DNA of 64,000 nucleotides from GCA-2683135 sp964507445 (GTDB lineage: Bacteria > Planctomycetota > GCA-002687715): assembly GCA_964507445.1 (NCBI GenBank), contig CAZDQF010000018.1:1-64000 (forward strand), read 5' to 3'. Position 1 is the first letter of the stretch. Each line of letters opens with the position of its first letter. The notes under the pieces were generated by a model. That model was not told the origin of the DNA. It saw only the letters and a program-made list of their open reading frames with translations, and did no database searches. Position numbers and translations under genes: made by a program. Positions 23,616 through 33,104 of this stretch are shown one piece after another.

Positions 23616-25958
23616 ATGCGTCTCCTGTTGTGTCTTCTCGTATCCGCGCCCCTGAGCCTCCTTCATGCCCAGGAGCAGCCCGCCGAAGCGGAGGTCCCCC
23701 TCGCCGGTCACTCGGCCCACGGCGAGGCCTTCAACGAGGGGCCGCGCCAGCAGGCGTATCTCATGGGGACCACCTCCAACGTGCACTTCCCGGCCACCGT
23801 CAAGACGCCCCGGGCTCAGGAGTTCATCGATCAGGGGTTCGGTCAGCTGCACGGCTTCTGGTATCTGGAGGCGGAGCGGTCGTTCCGTCAGGCGGCGGAT
23901 CTGGACCCGGACGCGGCCATGGCCTACTGGGGTATGGCCTTCGCCAACTTCTACAACGAGCCGCGGGCCTTCGGGTTCGCCCGGGAGGCCCATCGTCGTC
24001 GTGACGGCGTCTCGGAGCGCGAGCGCCTCTACGTCGACGCCATGGCCCGCTACTTCGACGCCACCAAGGACCGCCCGAAGGACGCCCCTCCGATGAAGGT
24101 GGCGGAGGGCAAGGAGCGCCGCAGCGACAAGGGGAAGCGCAAGGCGCGGCGCTTCGTCGAGGACCTGGAGGAGATCGTCCATCGGTTCCCCGATGACATC
24201 GAGGCGAAGGCGTTGGTGGTCAACCAGATGTGGTTGAACCGGCGTTACGCGGGGCTGGAGATCTCGAGCAAGGCCGCCAACCAGGCGCTGCTGGATCAGG
24301 TCTTCGCCGCCAACCCGGCGCACCCGGCGCACCACTATCAGATCCACCTGTGGGACAACAAGAAGACCGCAGACCGGGCCGTGGTGGCCGCCGCCCGGTC
24401 CGGGGCCAGCGCTCCGGGCATCGCGCACATGTGGCACATGGCCGGGCACATCTGGTGGCAGCTGGATCGTCGCGCCGACTCCGCCTGGTCCCAGGAGGCG
24501 TCCGCCCGAGTGGACCACGCCCACATGATGCGCGACCGGGTCATGCCGGACGAGATCCACAACTACGCCCACAACAACGAGTGGCTGACCCGCAGCCTGC
24601 GAAGCGTCGGTAGAGTGCGTGAGGCGTTGGGGCTTGCCAAGAACATGGTGGAGCTGCCGCGGCACCCGAAGCACAACTCCCTGGAGAAGCGGGGCAGCGC
24701 CCGCTATGGGTCCGACCGTCTGCGGGAGCTGCTGGACCGCTTCGAGATGTGGGACGAGGTCCTGAGCCTCGAGGGCACCATGTACATGGAGGTGGGGGAG
24801 GACCGGGCCCGCCAGGCGGCGCGTCAGGCTTTGTTCGCGGCCGCGCGGTATCACCGGGACGCCCGGGACGAGATCGTCGCGGACGTGGAGGCGGTCCGCG
24901 CACTGATCGAGGCGGAGCGGGCGGCCCGGGCGGAGGCCGCGGACGCCGCCGAGTGCGAGGCCTTTGAGCAGTCCAAGAAGGACGACGACGTGGACAAGGC
25001 CATCTCCGAGGCGCAGCGGCCGTTCAACCGCCGGGTGCGACGGATGCGCCGCTCCCTGGCGCTGGCCGAGGGGTTCCGGCTCCTCGCCGCGGGAGACACG
25101 GAGGAGGGCTTCGCCAGCCTGGACAAGGGCAAGCTGTACGCCGGCCACATGGCGCGGCTCCGGCTGGAAGCAGGGCAGCAGGACAAGGCTCTCGAGGTGG
25201 CCAAGAAGTGGGCGAAGGGCGAGTCGGCGTCCGTCATGCCCCAGGCCACCCTGGCCTGGCTCCAGCACGCGTGCGGGAAGGGGGACGAGGCGAAGGGGAC
25301 CTTCGAGAAGGTGCGGGCCCTCTCGGCCCACGCCGATGCGGAGTTGCTGTGCTTGCAGCGCCTCGCGCCCCTGGCGAAAGAGCTAGGGCATCCCGAGGAC
25401 TGGCGCCCCGTGGCAGAGGTGCCCGAGGATGTGGGCGAGCGCATGGCGCTGGAGACTCTCGGTCCGTTCCGGTGGTCTCCCATGCGCATCCCTTCCGGTT
25501 GGGAGTTGCCCGACGGCGGCGCGGAGGCCCGTTCGTCCACGGACTATCGGGGCCGGGCCCACCTGGTGGTGTTCTTCCTCGGCTTCGAGTGCCTCCATTG
25601 CGTTGAGCAGCTGCAGGCGCTGGTTCCCCACGTGGACAAGTACAAGGCCGCGGGTATTGACGTCGTCACCATCGGCACCTCGACCGTGGAACAGATCGCC
25701 AGCTCTCAGAAGGACAGCCCGCTCCCGTTCCCCATCCTGGCGGACCCCGGGCTCGGCGTGTTCAAGCGGTGGCGTTGCCACGACGACTTCGAAGACGTGG
25801 CGCTGCATGGCACGTTCCTGGTGGACGAGCACGGGTTCGTTCGCTGGCAGGACATCAGCTACGAGCCGTTCATGAAGGTGGAGTGGCTGCTGGACGAGTG
25901 CAAGCGTCTGCTGGGGCTCCCGGCTCCCGCGTCTGCTGCCGGTGGTGGGTCCAGGTAG
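23616..25958 (+). CDS. TPR protein with C-terminal thioredoxin-like (AhpC/TSA) domain
   Basis: A 780-residue exported protein. From the ATG at 23616 (GGAG eight bases upstream) it has a signal peptide MRLLLCLLVSAPLSLLHAQ. A GTG nine bases earlier is possible but has no ribosome site. The middle is helical and TPR-like (EAERSFRQAADLDPDAAMAY); a His-rich segment HPAHHYQIHLWD and MWHMAGHIWW recur in this family. The last ~150 residues form a redoxin fold with a CxxC pair in FECLHC, preceded by HLVVFFLGF. The likely role is an envelope thiol oxidoreductase or peroxidase-like enzyme attached to a repeat scaffold. The DUF493 gene follows at once. Confidence 0.75.
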   Translation: MRLLLCLLVSAPLSLLHAQEQPAEAEVPLAGHSAHGEAFNEGPRQQAYLMGTTSNVHFPATVKTPRAQEFIDQGFGQLHGFWYLEAERSFRQAADLDPDAAMAYWGMAFANFYNEPRAFGFAREAHRRRDGVSERERLYVDAMARYFDATKDRPKDAPPMKVAEGKERRSDKGKRKARRFVEDLEEIVHRFPDDIEAKALVVNQMWLNRRYAGLEISSKAANQALLDQVFAANPAHPAHHYQIHLWDNKKTADRAVVAAARSGASAPGIAHMWHMAGHIWWQLDRRADSAWSQEASARVDHAHMMRDRVMPDEIHNYAHNNEWLTRSLRSVGRVREALGLAKNMVELPRHPKHNSLEKRGSARYGSDRLRELLDRFEMWDEVLSLEGTMYMEVGEDRARQAARQALFAAARYHRDARDEIVADVEAVRALIEAERAARAEAADAAECEAFEQSKKDDDVDKAISEAQRPFNRRVRRMRRSLALAEGFRLLAAGDTEEGFASLDKGKLYAGHMARLRLEAGQQDKALEVAKKWAKGESASVMPQATLAWLQHACGKGDEAKGTFEKVRALSAHADAELLCLQRLAPLAKELGHPEDWRPVAEVPEDVGERMALETLGPFRWSPMRIPSGWELPDGGAEARSSTDYRGRAHLVVFFLGFECLHCVEQLQALVPHVDKYKAAGIDVVTIGTSTVEQIASSQKDSPLPFPILADPGLGVFKRWRCHDDFEDVALHGTFLVDEHGFVRWQDISYEPFMKVEWLLDECKRLLGLPAPASAAGGGSR

Positions 25959-25959
25959 C

Positions 25960-26217
25960 GTGTCCGGCGAGCGCCGCCCCGAGATCGAGTATCCCGTCCG
26001 CTGGACCTACAAGGTCATCGGAGAGGACGCGGACCGCCTGCGCGGCGCCATCGAGGAGGCGGTGGTGGGCACGGACCACTCCATCACCCCTTCCAACACC
26101 TCCCGTGAGGGGCGCTTCGTGTCCATGACCCTGGAGGTGCTGGTGGCCGGGGAGGCGGAGCGGAACCGCATCTTCGCCGCCTTGGGCGACCACGCGGACA
26201 TCCGCATCGTCATCTGA
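25960..26217 (+). CDS. DUF493 (YbeD-like) family protein
   Basis: An 85-residue cytosolic protein with a single small alpha/beta domain: YPVRWTYKVIGEDADRL, then SREGRFVSMTLEVLV and a C-terminal FAALGDHADIRIVI, the order of strands and helices seen in DUF493/YbeD. Those proteins are ACT-like folds with an unclear, perhaps regulatory, role. The GTG at 25960 starts one base after the stop of the redoxin gene, so translation is probably coupled. An earlier in-frame GTG at 25942 overlaps that gene. Confidence 0.78.
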   Translation: MSGERRPEIEYPVRWTYKVIGEDADRLRGAIEEAVVGTDHSITPSNTSREGRFVSMTLEVLVAGEAERNRIFAALGDHADIRIVI

Positions 26218-26231
26218 ACCCCGGCCGGCGA

Positions 26232-28238
26232 TCAGCGGACGAGGGACTGGATGTAGTGCCACATGGCCTCGAACTGCGGGTCCGCCTCCCCGTCCAGGAT
26301 GTCTTCCTGCAGGGTCAGGCGGTCCTCCGTGGAGGCGTAGATGGGCATCTTGTAGCGATGCTCCACCCGGGTGGGGTTCCACATCCAGCGGGTGTAGTAC
26401 TCCGGGCGCAGGCGCCGGTAGACGCGGTCGAAGTTGGGAGCGGCGAACTCGAAGGTGGCGTAGGGAGGGGTGTCGCCGATGCCGTGGCAGGCGGTGCAGC
26501 CGAAGCCGAACTTGTTGAGCAGCTGGTCCCCGGGCTGCACCTTGGCCGCGTCCGGCGCCGGGGGCGCCGCCGAGGTGACGGGGAAGCCGTGCATCTGGGC
26601 CATCCCCTCGGCCAGACGACCGGCGCGGACGGGGAACGCGGGCATGCGAGCCTGCAGCCACGGGCGCACCGCCGGGGTGGTCCCGGCCAGGAAGCCCTCG
26701 GTCCAGGTGGAGTGGAGCTTCTCGCCCATCCAGGTGAGGGTGGGGCGGATCTGGCTGATCTTCTCGTCCCCCTCCTTCGAAGCCGTCGGCGGGTCCAGGT
26801 CATGGGTCTCCGTGATCAACCGGGTCCATAGATCAGGAGTGTCGTCGAACGCGTGGCACGCCGTGCAGCGCAGAGCTTCGATCTGGCGACGGGCGAAGGC
26901 GGCGGCGGTGTCGTACCTCACGGTGCTCAGGCCACGGGAGCGCAGGGCCCGTAGCGCATCGCGCTCGCCGTCGGAGAGGTGGAAGTCGGGTATCCCGTCT
27001 TGCGCTTCGTCGGCGACGCAGCCGGAGGACCAGTCGGCGCGGGCGAGCTGCTTCAGGGGACTGAACTCCCGTGCCTCCACGCCGAGGCCGTCGTGGCAAT
27101 TGACGCAGCCCATCTCCACCACCAGCTCCCGGCCCCGTTCCGCGTCTCCGGAATGGACCAGGGGCGACGGTGGAGGGACGGCGGCGTGGTACAGCCACTG
27201 GGCGAGAGCGCCGGCTTCGTCCGCCGTGAGCGAGAAGTCCGGCATCCTCGTCCACGGGTAGTGGGCGCCGGGGTCGGCGAGGAAGTCCCTGAGGGCGCCG
27301 GTGCCGTTGAACCTGGTGCCGACCCGGTTGAGGGGCACCCGTTCGCCGGTGGGGTCCGCTGGCTGCTCGGGCCGGGTGTGGCACCCGATACAGCCGAGTC
27401 GGGCGAACAGACGGCCCCCTCCCTTGGCGGCTGGAGGGACCTCCGGCGGGTCACCGCCGAGGGTGGAGAGGTAGGCGACGATGTCGAATGGGCGGTCGTC
27501 CCCGGCGGTCAGGGCGTCGGACGCGGAGGCGTGGCCGAACAACGCCGGCATGGTGGCGTCCGGCCGCAGGGCCCGTGGATTGACCAGCCACTCTGCGACC
27601 CACGCCAGCTTGCGGCGCCCGCGGATCCGCTCCAGCGAGGGGCCCTTGGCGGAGAGCTCGGGCATGGCCATGTCGGAGAAGGGTGCCGCCGGCGTGTGGC
27701 AGCGGACGCAGCGGCGTTCGGCGAAGACCGCGCGTCCGCGCTCCACCGGTCGCACGGCGTTGTCGTCGCAGGTCCAGACTTTCGGAGGGACGGGCTCGCG
27801 TACGAACGCCTTGCCCTCCCAGTAGAGGCGGAACGTGGCGTCTCCCGTTGAGGGTGGCGTGTACTCGACGATGACCGGGTTGGCGCCCTTGCGGATGCGC
27901 TGAGACTCGCTGTCGAGCCGGGAGAGATCCTCCGCTTCTCCCTCAAGCACCACCTTGCCCTTGATGGTGACCTTCACCTTGCCCCGTCCGGAGGCGGAGA
28001 AGGTCAGCCTGGTGCGGATGTCCAGGTTGAGGGACCCGGTCCAGCGGACCTGGAACGGCCGGTCCGGCCACGCCCTCGCGGGGGAGTGGAAGGCGGGCAT
28101 GCGGGTGACCCGGACGTCCAGGGTGCGCTCGCCGTCGGAGATCTCCCGCACCAGGCCCGCGTCCGCTTCCTCCGGGACCGGTGAGGGGGCCAGCCCAGCG
28201 CCGCTCCACGCGAGGGTCGCTATCAGGATCAGGCGCAT
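26232..28238 (-). CDS. Penta-haem c-type cytochrome with PA14-like N-terminus
   Basis: A 668-residue exported electron carrier. After a signal peptide (MRLILIATLAWSGAGLAPSP) comes a beta-rich PA14-like region (about 45-150; FQVRWTGSLNLDIRTRL). Five haem c sites follow: CVRCH (177-181), CIGCH (283-287), CVNCH (378-382), CTACH (458-462) and CTACH (581-585). Candidate axial Met residues occur in ATMPALF, TRMPDFS and ARMPAFP. The layout is like cytochromes of Planctomycetota/Verrucomicrobiota that accept electrons from propeller-type dehydrogenases. Its ATG overlaps the stop of the DUF1080/propeller gene in TGATG, so the two proteins are probably made together and act as dehydrogenase and electron acceptor. 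Confidence 0.88.
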   Translation of the reverse strand: MRLILIATLAWSGAGLAPSPVPEEADAGLVREISDGERTLDVRVTRMPAFHSPARAWPDRPFQVRWTGSLNLDIRTRLTFSASGRGKVKVTIKGKVVLEGEAEDLSRLDSESQRIRKGANPVIVEYTPPSTGDATFRLYWEGKAFVREPVPPKVWTCDDNAVRPVERGRAVFAERRCVRCHTPAAPFSDMAMPELSAKGPSLERIRGRRKLAWVAEWLVNPRALRPDATMPALFGHASASDALTAGDDRPFDIVAYLSTLGGDPPEVPPAAKGGGRLFARLGCIGCHTRPEQPADPTGERVPLNRVGTRFNGTGALRDFLADPGAHYPWTRMPDFSLTADEAGALAQWLYHAAVPPPSPLVHSGDAERGRELVVEMGCVNCHDGLGVEAREFSPLKQLARADWSSGCVADEAQDGIPDFHLSDGERDALRALRSRGLSTVRYDTAAAFARRQIEALRCTACHAFDDTPDLWTRLITETHDLDPPTASKEGDEKISQIRPTLTWMGEKLHSTWTEGFLAGTTPAVRPWLQARMPAFPVRAGRLAEGMAQMHGFPVTSAAPPAPDAAKVQPGDQLLNKFGFGCTACHGIGDTPPYATFEFAAPNFDRVYRRLRPEYYTRWMWNPTRVEHRYKMPIYASTEDRLTLQEDILDGEADPQFEAMWHYIQSLVR

Positions 28239-31162
28239 CAGTTACTGCGGTGATCGCCGAGTTTGTTGATGGTGTTCCAGATGTCCAGGGTGATCTCCGC
28301 ACCGGAGACGGACTCCAGATCGACCTTGAGGTGCATCTGCATGACCGGCTTGATGCCTGGGATCTCCAGGAAGACCGTGCGCTTGTCCCGCTGCAGCTTC
28401 GCCGACTTGATGGTGACCTTGTCGTGCTTCTTGTGACCGTGGAGCTCGGTGCGCTGGGCTTTCTCCAGCACCTGAGGGTCCGGCTTGTCAGCCGAGACTT
28501 CGGGAGAGCCGTACTGCGGGCTCCAGACGTAGTTCCACCATTCGGCGGCGTAACTCTCCGTGTCGTTGGCCAGCTCCGGGTCCAGGTCACAGGTGAAGGT
28601 GAGGTAGACACCTCGCCGGGTCACCCGCATGGACCTGGGCATGTTCACCGGGGCCTCCGTGCGACGGACCCGCTGGAGGGCCGTCAGCCTGGCGGCGTTG
28701 GTCTGCCAGCCGCGGAGCCCGACCACCCACAGCTGACCGTCCTTGGGGTTGAACCGGGCGCGCATGGCGCTGGAACCGAGCTTCACGGGGATCCGGAACA
28801 CGCCCCCCTGGATCTGGCCGTCCACCTCCTCCTTCATGACCTTGTAGATGGCGCTCTTGCCGTAGGACAGGTGCAGCAGGTCTCCGCCGTAGGGGCCCCA
28901 CCGGTCATCCTCGGGCACCCACACCTGGCCGCCGCCGGAGTTGTCCACGGACATGGGGAACCAGCACAGGGGCTTGTTGTAGTCCGTGGGCTTGTTCTCC
29001 GTGTGGGCCACGTCCACGACCCCCTGGAAGCTGCCGGGCTCGAGCCAGTGGAGCTTGCAGTGGGGGACCCAGGTGCCCTCGTTGTCGCCGCAGGTGACCT
29101 GGCCGTCCGGGCCGACGCCGATGCCGTTGGGCGCCCGCATGCCGCGGGCGTAGACCTCCAGGGAGGAGCCGTCCGGTGAGATCTTCATCACCGTGCCGTG
29201 GTGGGGCACGATCTTCTCGAAGCCACGGCCGCCGCCTCGTACCGGGGCGCCCTTGGCGATGTAGAAGTTGCCCTGCTTGTCCGTCTGCAGGTCGAAGGTG
29301 AACTCGTGGAAGTTACGGGTGATGTAGACGTCGTTGTTGAAGCACTCGTAGAAGTCCGCTTCCCCGTCACGGTCCAGGTCGTGGAGGCGCGTGATCTGGT
29401 CCTTGCCGTTGACGTAGATCACGTCATCCACGATGCGCAGGCCGAGGGTCTCGAACAGCCCGGTGGCGTACCGCCGCCACTTGACCTCGTTCAGGTCCTC
29501 ATCCAGGCCCGAGACCACCCAGACGTCGCCGTTCCAGGTGGAGACCGCCGCGGTCTCCCCGTCCGAGAACAGGTCGAGGCCGCCGATGCGCATCTGGGAA
29601 TCCCAGGGGTTGTCCATGGGCACGGGCACGTCGTCCACCACCCACGGCTTGTCCGACTTGCGGGCGAGCTTGCCTCGCACCACGATCGGCTCCGGGTACT
29701 GGCTCGGGCCGCCGTCAGTGAAGGGTTCCAGATCCGGCGCCGCGTCCAGGTGGCGGCCGAACCCGTCCGCGGGGGCGCCGGACGTGCGGGCGTAGACGAG
29801 CCTGAAGGCCGGGCCCCCGGCGCCCGCGGGGACGTTCAGGACGATGGTCGGCGCGCCGGCGCGGCTGGCGGCCTTGAAGCGCACACTCCGAGGCGCTCCC
29901 ACCAGGGCGCAGGTAAGGGCCTCGCGGTCGTTCTTGCCCTTGCTCAGGGTGGCCACGCGGCCGCCCTCGAGGATGGCGACCCTCTGTCCCTTCTCTCCGT
30001 CCGCCACGGCCATCACCCGGCCCCGCTTGGACAGGTCGATGTGCATGTTGCGGATCAGCAGGTCGCCCACGCGTTCGGGCATCTCTCGCACGCGCACTCC
30101 GCCGACCTCGTACTCGAACACCACCCGGTCGCCGTGTCGGTACAGTCCCCGGTAGCGGCCGTGCCCGTCCGGGATGGGGCCGTGGGGGATGGGTCTGGGG
30201 TCCGTCAGCTTGCCGCTGCGATCACCCCAGCCGGGGAGCGCCCGGGTGTGGAACACCGGGTCGTTGCCGGAGTGGGGATGGCCCCCGTGACGTCCGTCGT
30301 AGGTCGTGCCCGTGAGCCTCAGGCCGTCCTCCCACCCCACCGCCATGCGGAGCAGGTCCGTGTCGAAGGTCATGCACGCCTTGTTGTCCTGATCGAGGAA
30401 GGCGGTGATGCCCTTCAAGGCCACGTGCTTGCCCCGGGGGCCGACCCCGACGGAGGACGCGAGGAAGGGGCCGTAGTCCATGCGGTTCCACCACTTGCCC
30501 GCCTTTCGGGAGGCCACCCGTTCGGCCCGGGAGAGGTTCGGTCGGGTTCCCGGCAGGACCTTGACCCGGACCCGGCGGACCCAGACCTCGCTGCCCGGGT
30601 CGTGGGCCTGGATCGCGAAGGTGCCCTGGGAGAGCCGGCGCTTTCCCTTCACGTCGTCGGGTTCCGTGTAGTCCACCTGCTTCTTGCCGTCCACGGTCGT
30701 GGTGATGTGCTTGCCCCGCACCTCCACCCGCATGGTGAACCACTTGCCGTCCTTGCTCGGGGCGTCGGTCACGTCCCGCACCCCGTAGAGGCTGGCGGTC
30801 TTGATGCGGTCTCCGTGGGTGGTGTTGATCTGGGCCTCGTAGCCGTGCTCCGGCCAGCCGGAGTCCTGCCAGCGGGTGTGGAAGTAGAACCCGGCGTTGG
30901 CTCCCTTCTTGGTCTGGGCCTCGATCTCGGCCACGAAGTTCTCGAAGGCCGCTCCGGACACCGGACCCGTGTAGAAGAGGTGTCCCCGGGGGCCCTTCAC
31001 CACCAGCTTCCTGCCATCGACCTTGAAGGAGTCCGGGTTCTCGCTGGCCTTCCACCCGTCGAGGCTCTTGCCGTCGAAGAGCGTGTGCCAGCCGTCGGCG
31101 TCCGGGGACTGTGCGGCGGCGGAGAAAGCCAGGAACAGGACGAGGGAGGTGATTCGCGACAT
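28238..31162 (-). CDS. DUF1080 - propeller dehydrogenase-like secreted protein
   Basis: A 974-residue exported multidomain protein. The signal peptide is MSRITSLVLFLAFSAAAQ. Residues of about 25-205 are a DUF1080 (3-keto-disaccharide hydrolase, concanavalin-like) domain with TLFDGKSLDGWKASEN, NAGFYFHTRW and GKWFTMRVEVRG. A middle part (MDYGPFLASSVGVGPRGK ... FDTDLLRMAVGW) resembles DUF6797, and the C-terminal half is a sorbosone-dehydrogenase-like propeller (FSDGETAAVSTWNGDVWVV, GMRAPNGIGVGPDGQVTC). It is likely to bind or cleave and oxidise a sugar derivative in the envelope. I use ATG 31162 rather than the GTG at 31174. The coupled cytochrome gene downstream fits an oxidative role. The domain names are from memory of these families, and the activity is inference. 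Confidence 0.8.
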   Translation of the reverse strand: MSRITSLVLFLAFSAAAQSPDADGWHTLFDGKSLDGWKASENPDSFKVDGRKLVVKGPRGHLFYTGPVSGAAFENFVAEIEAQTKKGANAGFYFHTRWQDSGWPEHGYEAQINTTHGDRIKTASLYGVRDVTDAPSKDGKWFTMRVEVRGKHITTTVDGKKQVDYTEPDDVKGKRRLSQGTFAIQAHDPGSEVWVRRVRVKVLPGTRPNLSRAERVASRKAGKWWNRMDYGPFLASSVGVGPRGKHVALKGITAFLDQDNKACMTFDTDLLRMAVGWEDGLRLTGTTYDGRHGGHPHSGNDPVFHTRALPGWGDRSGKLTDPRPIPHGPIPDGHGRYRGLYRHGDRVVFEYEVGGVRVREMPERVGDLLIRNMHIDLSKRGRVMAVADGEKGQRVAILEGGRVATLSKGKNDREALTCALVGAPRSVRFKAASRAGAPTIVLNVPAGAGGPAFRLVYARTSGAPADGFGRHLDAAPDLEPFTDGGPSQYPEPIVVRGKLARKSDKPWVVDDVPVPMDNPWDSQMRIGGLDLFSDGETAAVSTWNGDVWVVSGLDEDLNEVKWRRYATGLFETLGLRIVDDVIYVNGKDQITRLHDLDRDGEADFYECFNNDVYITRNFHEFTFDLQTDKQGNFYIAKGAPVRGGGRGFEKIVPHHGTVMKISPDGSSLEVYARGMRAPNGIGVGPDGQVTCGDNEGTWVPHCKLHWLEPGSFQGVVDVAHTENKPTDYNKPLCWFPMSVDNSGGGQVWVPEDDRWGPYGGDLLHLSYGKSAIYKVMKEEVDGQIQGGVFRIPVKLGSSAMRARFNPKDGQLWVVGLRGWQTNAARLTALQRVRRTEAPVNMPRSMRVTRRGVYLTFTCDLDPELANDTESYAAEWWNYVWSPQYGSPEVSADKPDPQVLEKAQRTELHGHKKHDKVTIKSAKLQRDKRTVFLEIPGIKPVMQMHLKVDLESVSGAEITLDIWNTINKLGDHRSN

Positions 31163-31394
31163 GGTGGATTCCACGAGAGAGTGAAGTGGTCGCTACATGG
31201 TAAGGGAATCTCCTGTGAGTCGCTAGGCGGGCGGCGGCGCCCCAAGGCCCCAGACCCCCACGGCGCTGGGGGTTTCCGAGACCTGTCGGCGATTTTCTGA
31301 AACAGCTTTTTTCAGCGGTTCCTGGTCACTATTGGCGGCAGATGTCTCTGTTCAGGTGTGCGGCCAACTCGCCCACCTTGAATGGAGCTTCGCC

Positions 31395-32948
31395 ATGAAT
31401 CGGATGCCTACTCTGTGTCTGCTCTTGACCGTCGCGGGCCTCCTCCCCGCTCAGGATGTGACCGTCCCTCTGGACCATCCCACCATCCAGGCCGGGCTCG
31501 ACGCGGCGCCCGTCAACGGCACGGTCTGGGTCCTCCCCGGGGTGTACGTGGAGAACGTGGTCGTGCCGGGGGGGATGCGGCTCGCGGCGGCGGGCGGGGC
31601 CATGCCCTCCGTCGTCCCGGCGGACCCGACCCTTCCGGTGATCTCCTTTGCGGGGCTCGTGGGGCCGGGGACCTCCGTGGAGGGGCTGCGGATCGCCAAT
31701 GGTAGGGCCGCACGGGGCGCTGGCATCTTCATCGATCGATTCCAGGCACCGGTCATCCGTGGCTGCGTCATCGTCAAGAACCGGGGCTCTCAGGGCGCGG
31801 GGCTGTACATCTCCACCCCCGGAGGCAGCGAGGTGGAGGACTGTGTGATCGCCGACAACCACGCCTATGACGGCGGCGGAGTCTTCATCGAGGACCTGCA
31901 GACCATGACCTGGCTGCGGCGCAACCTGATCACCCGCAACGTCGGTGACTACCGGGGCGGCGGCGTCCACGGTGCCGGGTCGCTCTACGGATTGCTGGAT
32001 AACCGGATCACCCTCAACCGGGCCTACCTGGGCGCCGGCCTCTACCAGCGCAACGCCGCCGAGGTGGCCGTCCTGAGCAACGAGCTCGAAGCCAACGACG
32101 CCACGGCGTACGGCGGCGGCATCTTCCTGCACAGCACCGGCCTCGGTGGTGAGTATCGGGGGAACGAGCTGAGCGGCAACACCGCCCGTTGGTACGGGGG
32201 TGGGTTCTACGCCTACCGATGCGACGGGACGATCCTGCATGACACGACCATCGAGGGCAACCTGGCCATCCGTGGCGCCGGTGGCTACATCAACGGCTGC
32301 AACCTGACCCTGAACGGCGGACGGGTGGCGGACAACGACGCCACCTGGCGGGGAGGTGGTCTGGCGGTGTGCGGGAGCGTGGTCGGGGAGGTGGAGGTGA
32401 CCCGGCTGCGGTTCCACGGCAACCAGGCGATCTATGGTGGCGGGCTCTACGCCGACACCGCCGGCAAGGTGCTGGTGACCAACTCCGTGTTCCATGGCAA
32501 CGTGGCCCCCGTCGGGGCGGGCGTGTATCTCCGTAAGACCTCGTCCTCGGTCCTCATCAACAACACCCTCGTGGACAACCGGGCCTCGCCGGGTCCTGCC
32601 GGCGCCCGGGGTGTGGGGATCTGGGTGGCTTCCCGGGACTTCTGCCGCATCACCAACACGTGGATGACCGAACACGCGATCGCTGTCCACGCCGCCGACC
32701 CGCAGGGCCTGGTGCTGGTCAGCCACAGCGCGTTCTTCGACAACGGCGTGCGCTTCAACGGGCCGGTCTTCTCCTTCCAGCTGGTGGTGGGGCTGGCCCC
32801 GTGGTTCCTCGATCAGGAGTTCTTTCGGACCGACCCGCGAGATGCGGGGGCGGGACGCGCCAGCGGCGCCCACCCGGACGCGCCGGATGTAGACATCGAT
32901 CTGCTGCCTCGCGGGCCGAGCCGGGACATCGGTGTCAGCGAGACCTGA
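31395..32948 (+). CDS. Secreted right-handed beta-helix protein
   Basis: A 517-residue exported protein. The start at 31395 has GGAG seven bases upstream and gives a signal peptide MNRMPTLCLLLTVAGLLPAQ. The mature part begins with HPTIQAGLDAAPVNGTVWV, the typical opening of pectin-lyase-like helices, and continues with about a dozen rungs such as NRGSQGAGLYISTPGGSEVEDC, ITRNVGDYRGGGVHGAGS and NTARWYGGGFYAYRCDG. These contain the Asn and Gly ladders of parallel beta-helix repeats. No lyase active-site residues stand out, so it may bind or cleave a polysaccharide or be a surface adhesin. The upstream gap is shared with the divergent DUF1080/propeller gene. Confidence 0.8.
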   Translation: MNRMPTLCLLLTVAGLLPAQDVTVPLDHPTIQAGLDAAPVNGTVWVLPGVYVENVVVPGGMRLAAAGGAMPSVVPADPTLPVISFAGLVGPGTSVEGLRIANGRAARGAGIFIDRFQAPVIRGCVIVKNRGSQGAGLYISTPGGSEVEDCVIADNHAYDGGGVFIEDLQTMTWLRRNLITRNVGDYRGGGVHGAGSLYGLLDNRITLNRAYLGAGLYQRNAAEVAVLSNELEANDATAYGGGIFLHSTGLGGEYRGNELSGNTARWYGGGFYAYRCDGTILHDTTIEGNLAIRGAGGYINGCNLTLNGGRVADNDATWRGGGLAVCGSVVGEVEVTRLRFHGNQAIYGGGLYADTAGKVLVTNSVFHGNVAPVGAGVYLRKTSSSVLINNTLVDNRASPGPAGARGVGIWVASRDFCRITNTWMTEHAIAVHAADPQGLVLVSHSAFFDNGVRFNGPVFSFQLVVGLAPWFLDQEFFRTDPRDAGAGRASGAHPDAPDVDIDLLPRGPSRDIGVSET

Positions 32949-32976
32949 CCCGCGATTTCAGGCGCTTATGGCGGCC

Positions 32977-32988
32977 GTCACGCGTGAC
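32977..32988. repeat. 12-base palindrome upstream of ugd
   Basis: GTCACGCGTGAC is a perfect 12-base palindrome. A near copy (CTACGCGTGAG, 33044-33054) sits inside the predicted ugd promoter spacer. The two could be paired binding sites of one regulator. Confidence 0.4.
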
Positions 32989-33037
32989 TTCAGCCTCACC
33001 CGGCCCCACGCCGACGGGAGGGAGTGGAGCGGGTCTG

Positions 33038-33066
33038 TTTGCACTACGCGTGAGGGCCGCTATAAG
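33038..33066 (+). promoter_or_regulatory. Predicted sigma-70 promoter of ugd
   Basis: TTTGCA (33038-33043) and TATAAG (33061-33066) are separated by 17 bases, giving a leader of about 30 bases before the ugd ATG. The CACGCGTG-like site lies in the spacer, where a bound repressor would block RNA polymerase. Confidence 0.5.
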
Positions 33067-33104
33067 GGACAGGCTCGTGCGCCTTTGGCGCCGTGGAGTT
33101 CTTC

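Noticed and set aside
23295..25331. Long minus-strand open frame antisense to the TPR-redoxin gene
   Set aside because: Only His/Leu/Val-rich low-information sequence, the usual shadow of a GC-rich coding strand; the plus-strand gene has signal peptide and domains.
31215..31330. Hairpins ACCCCC-N8-GGGGGT and CTGAAA-N7-TTTCAG as terminators
   Set aside because: They lie between two divergent genes, where no transcript would end, and lack a proper T run after the stem.
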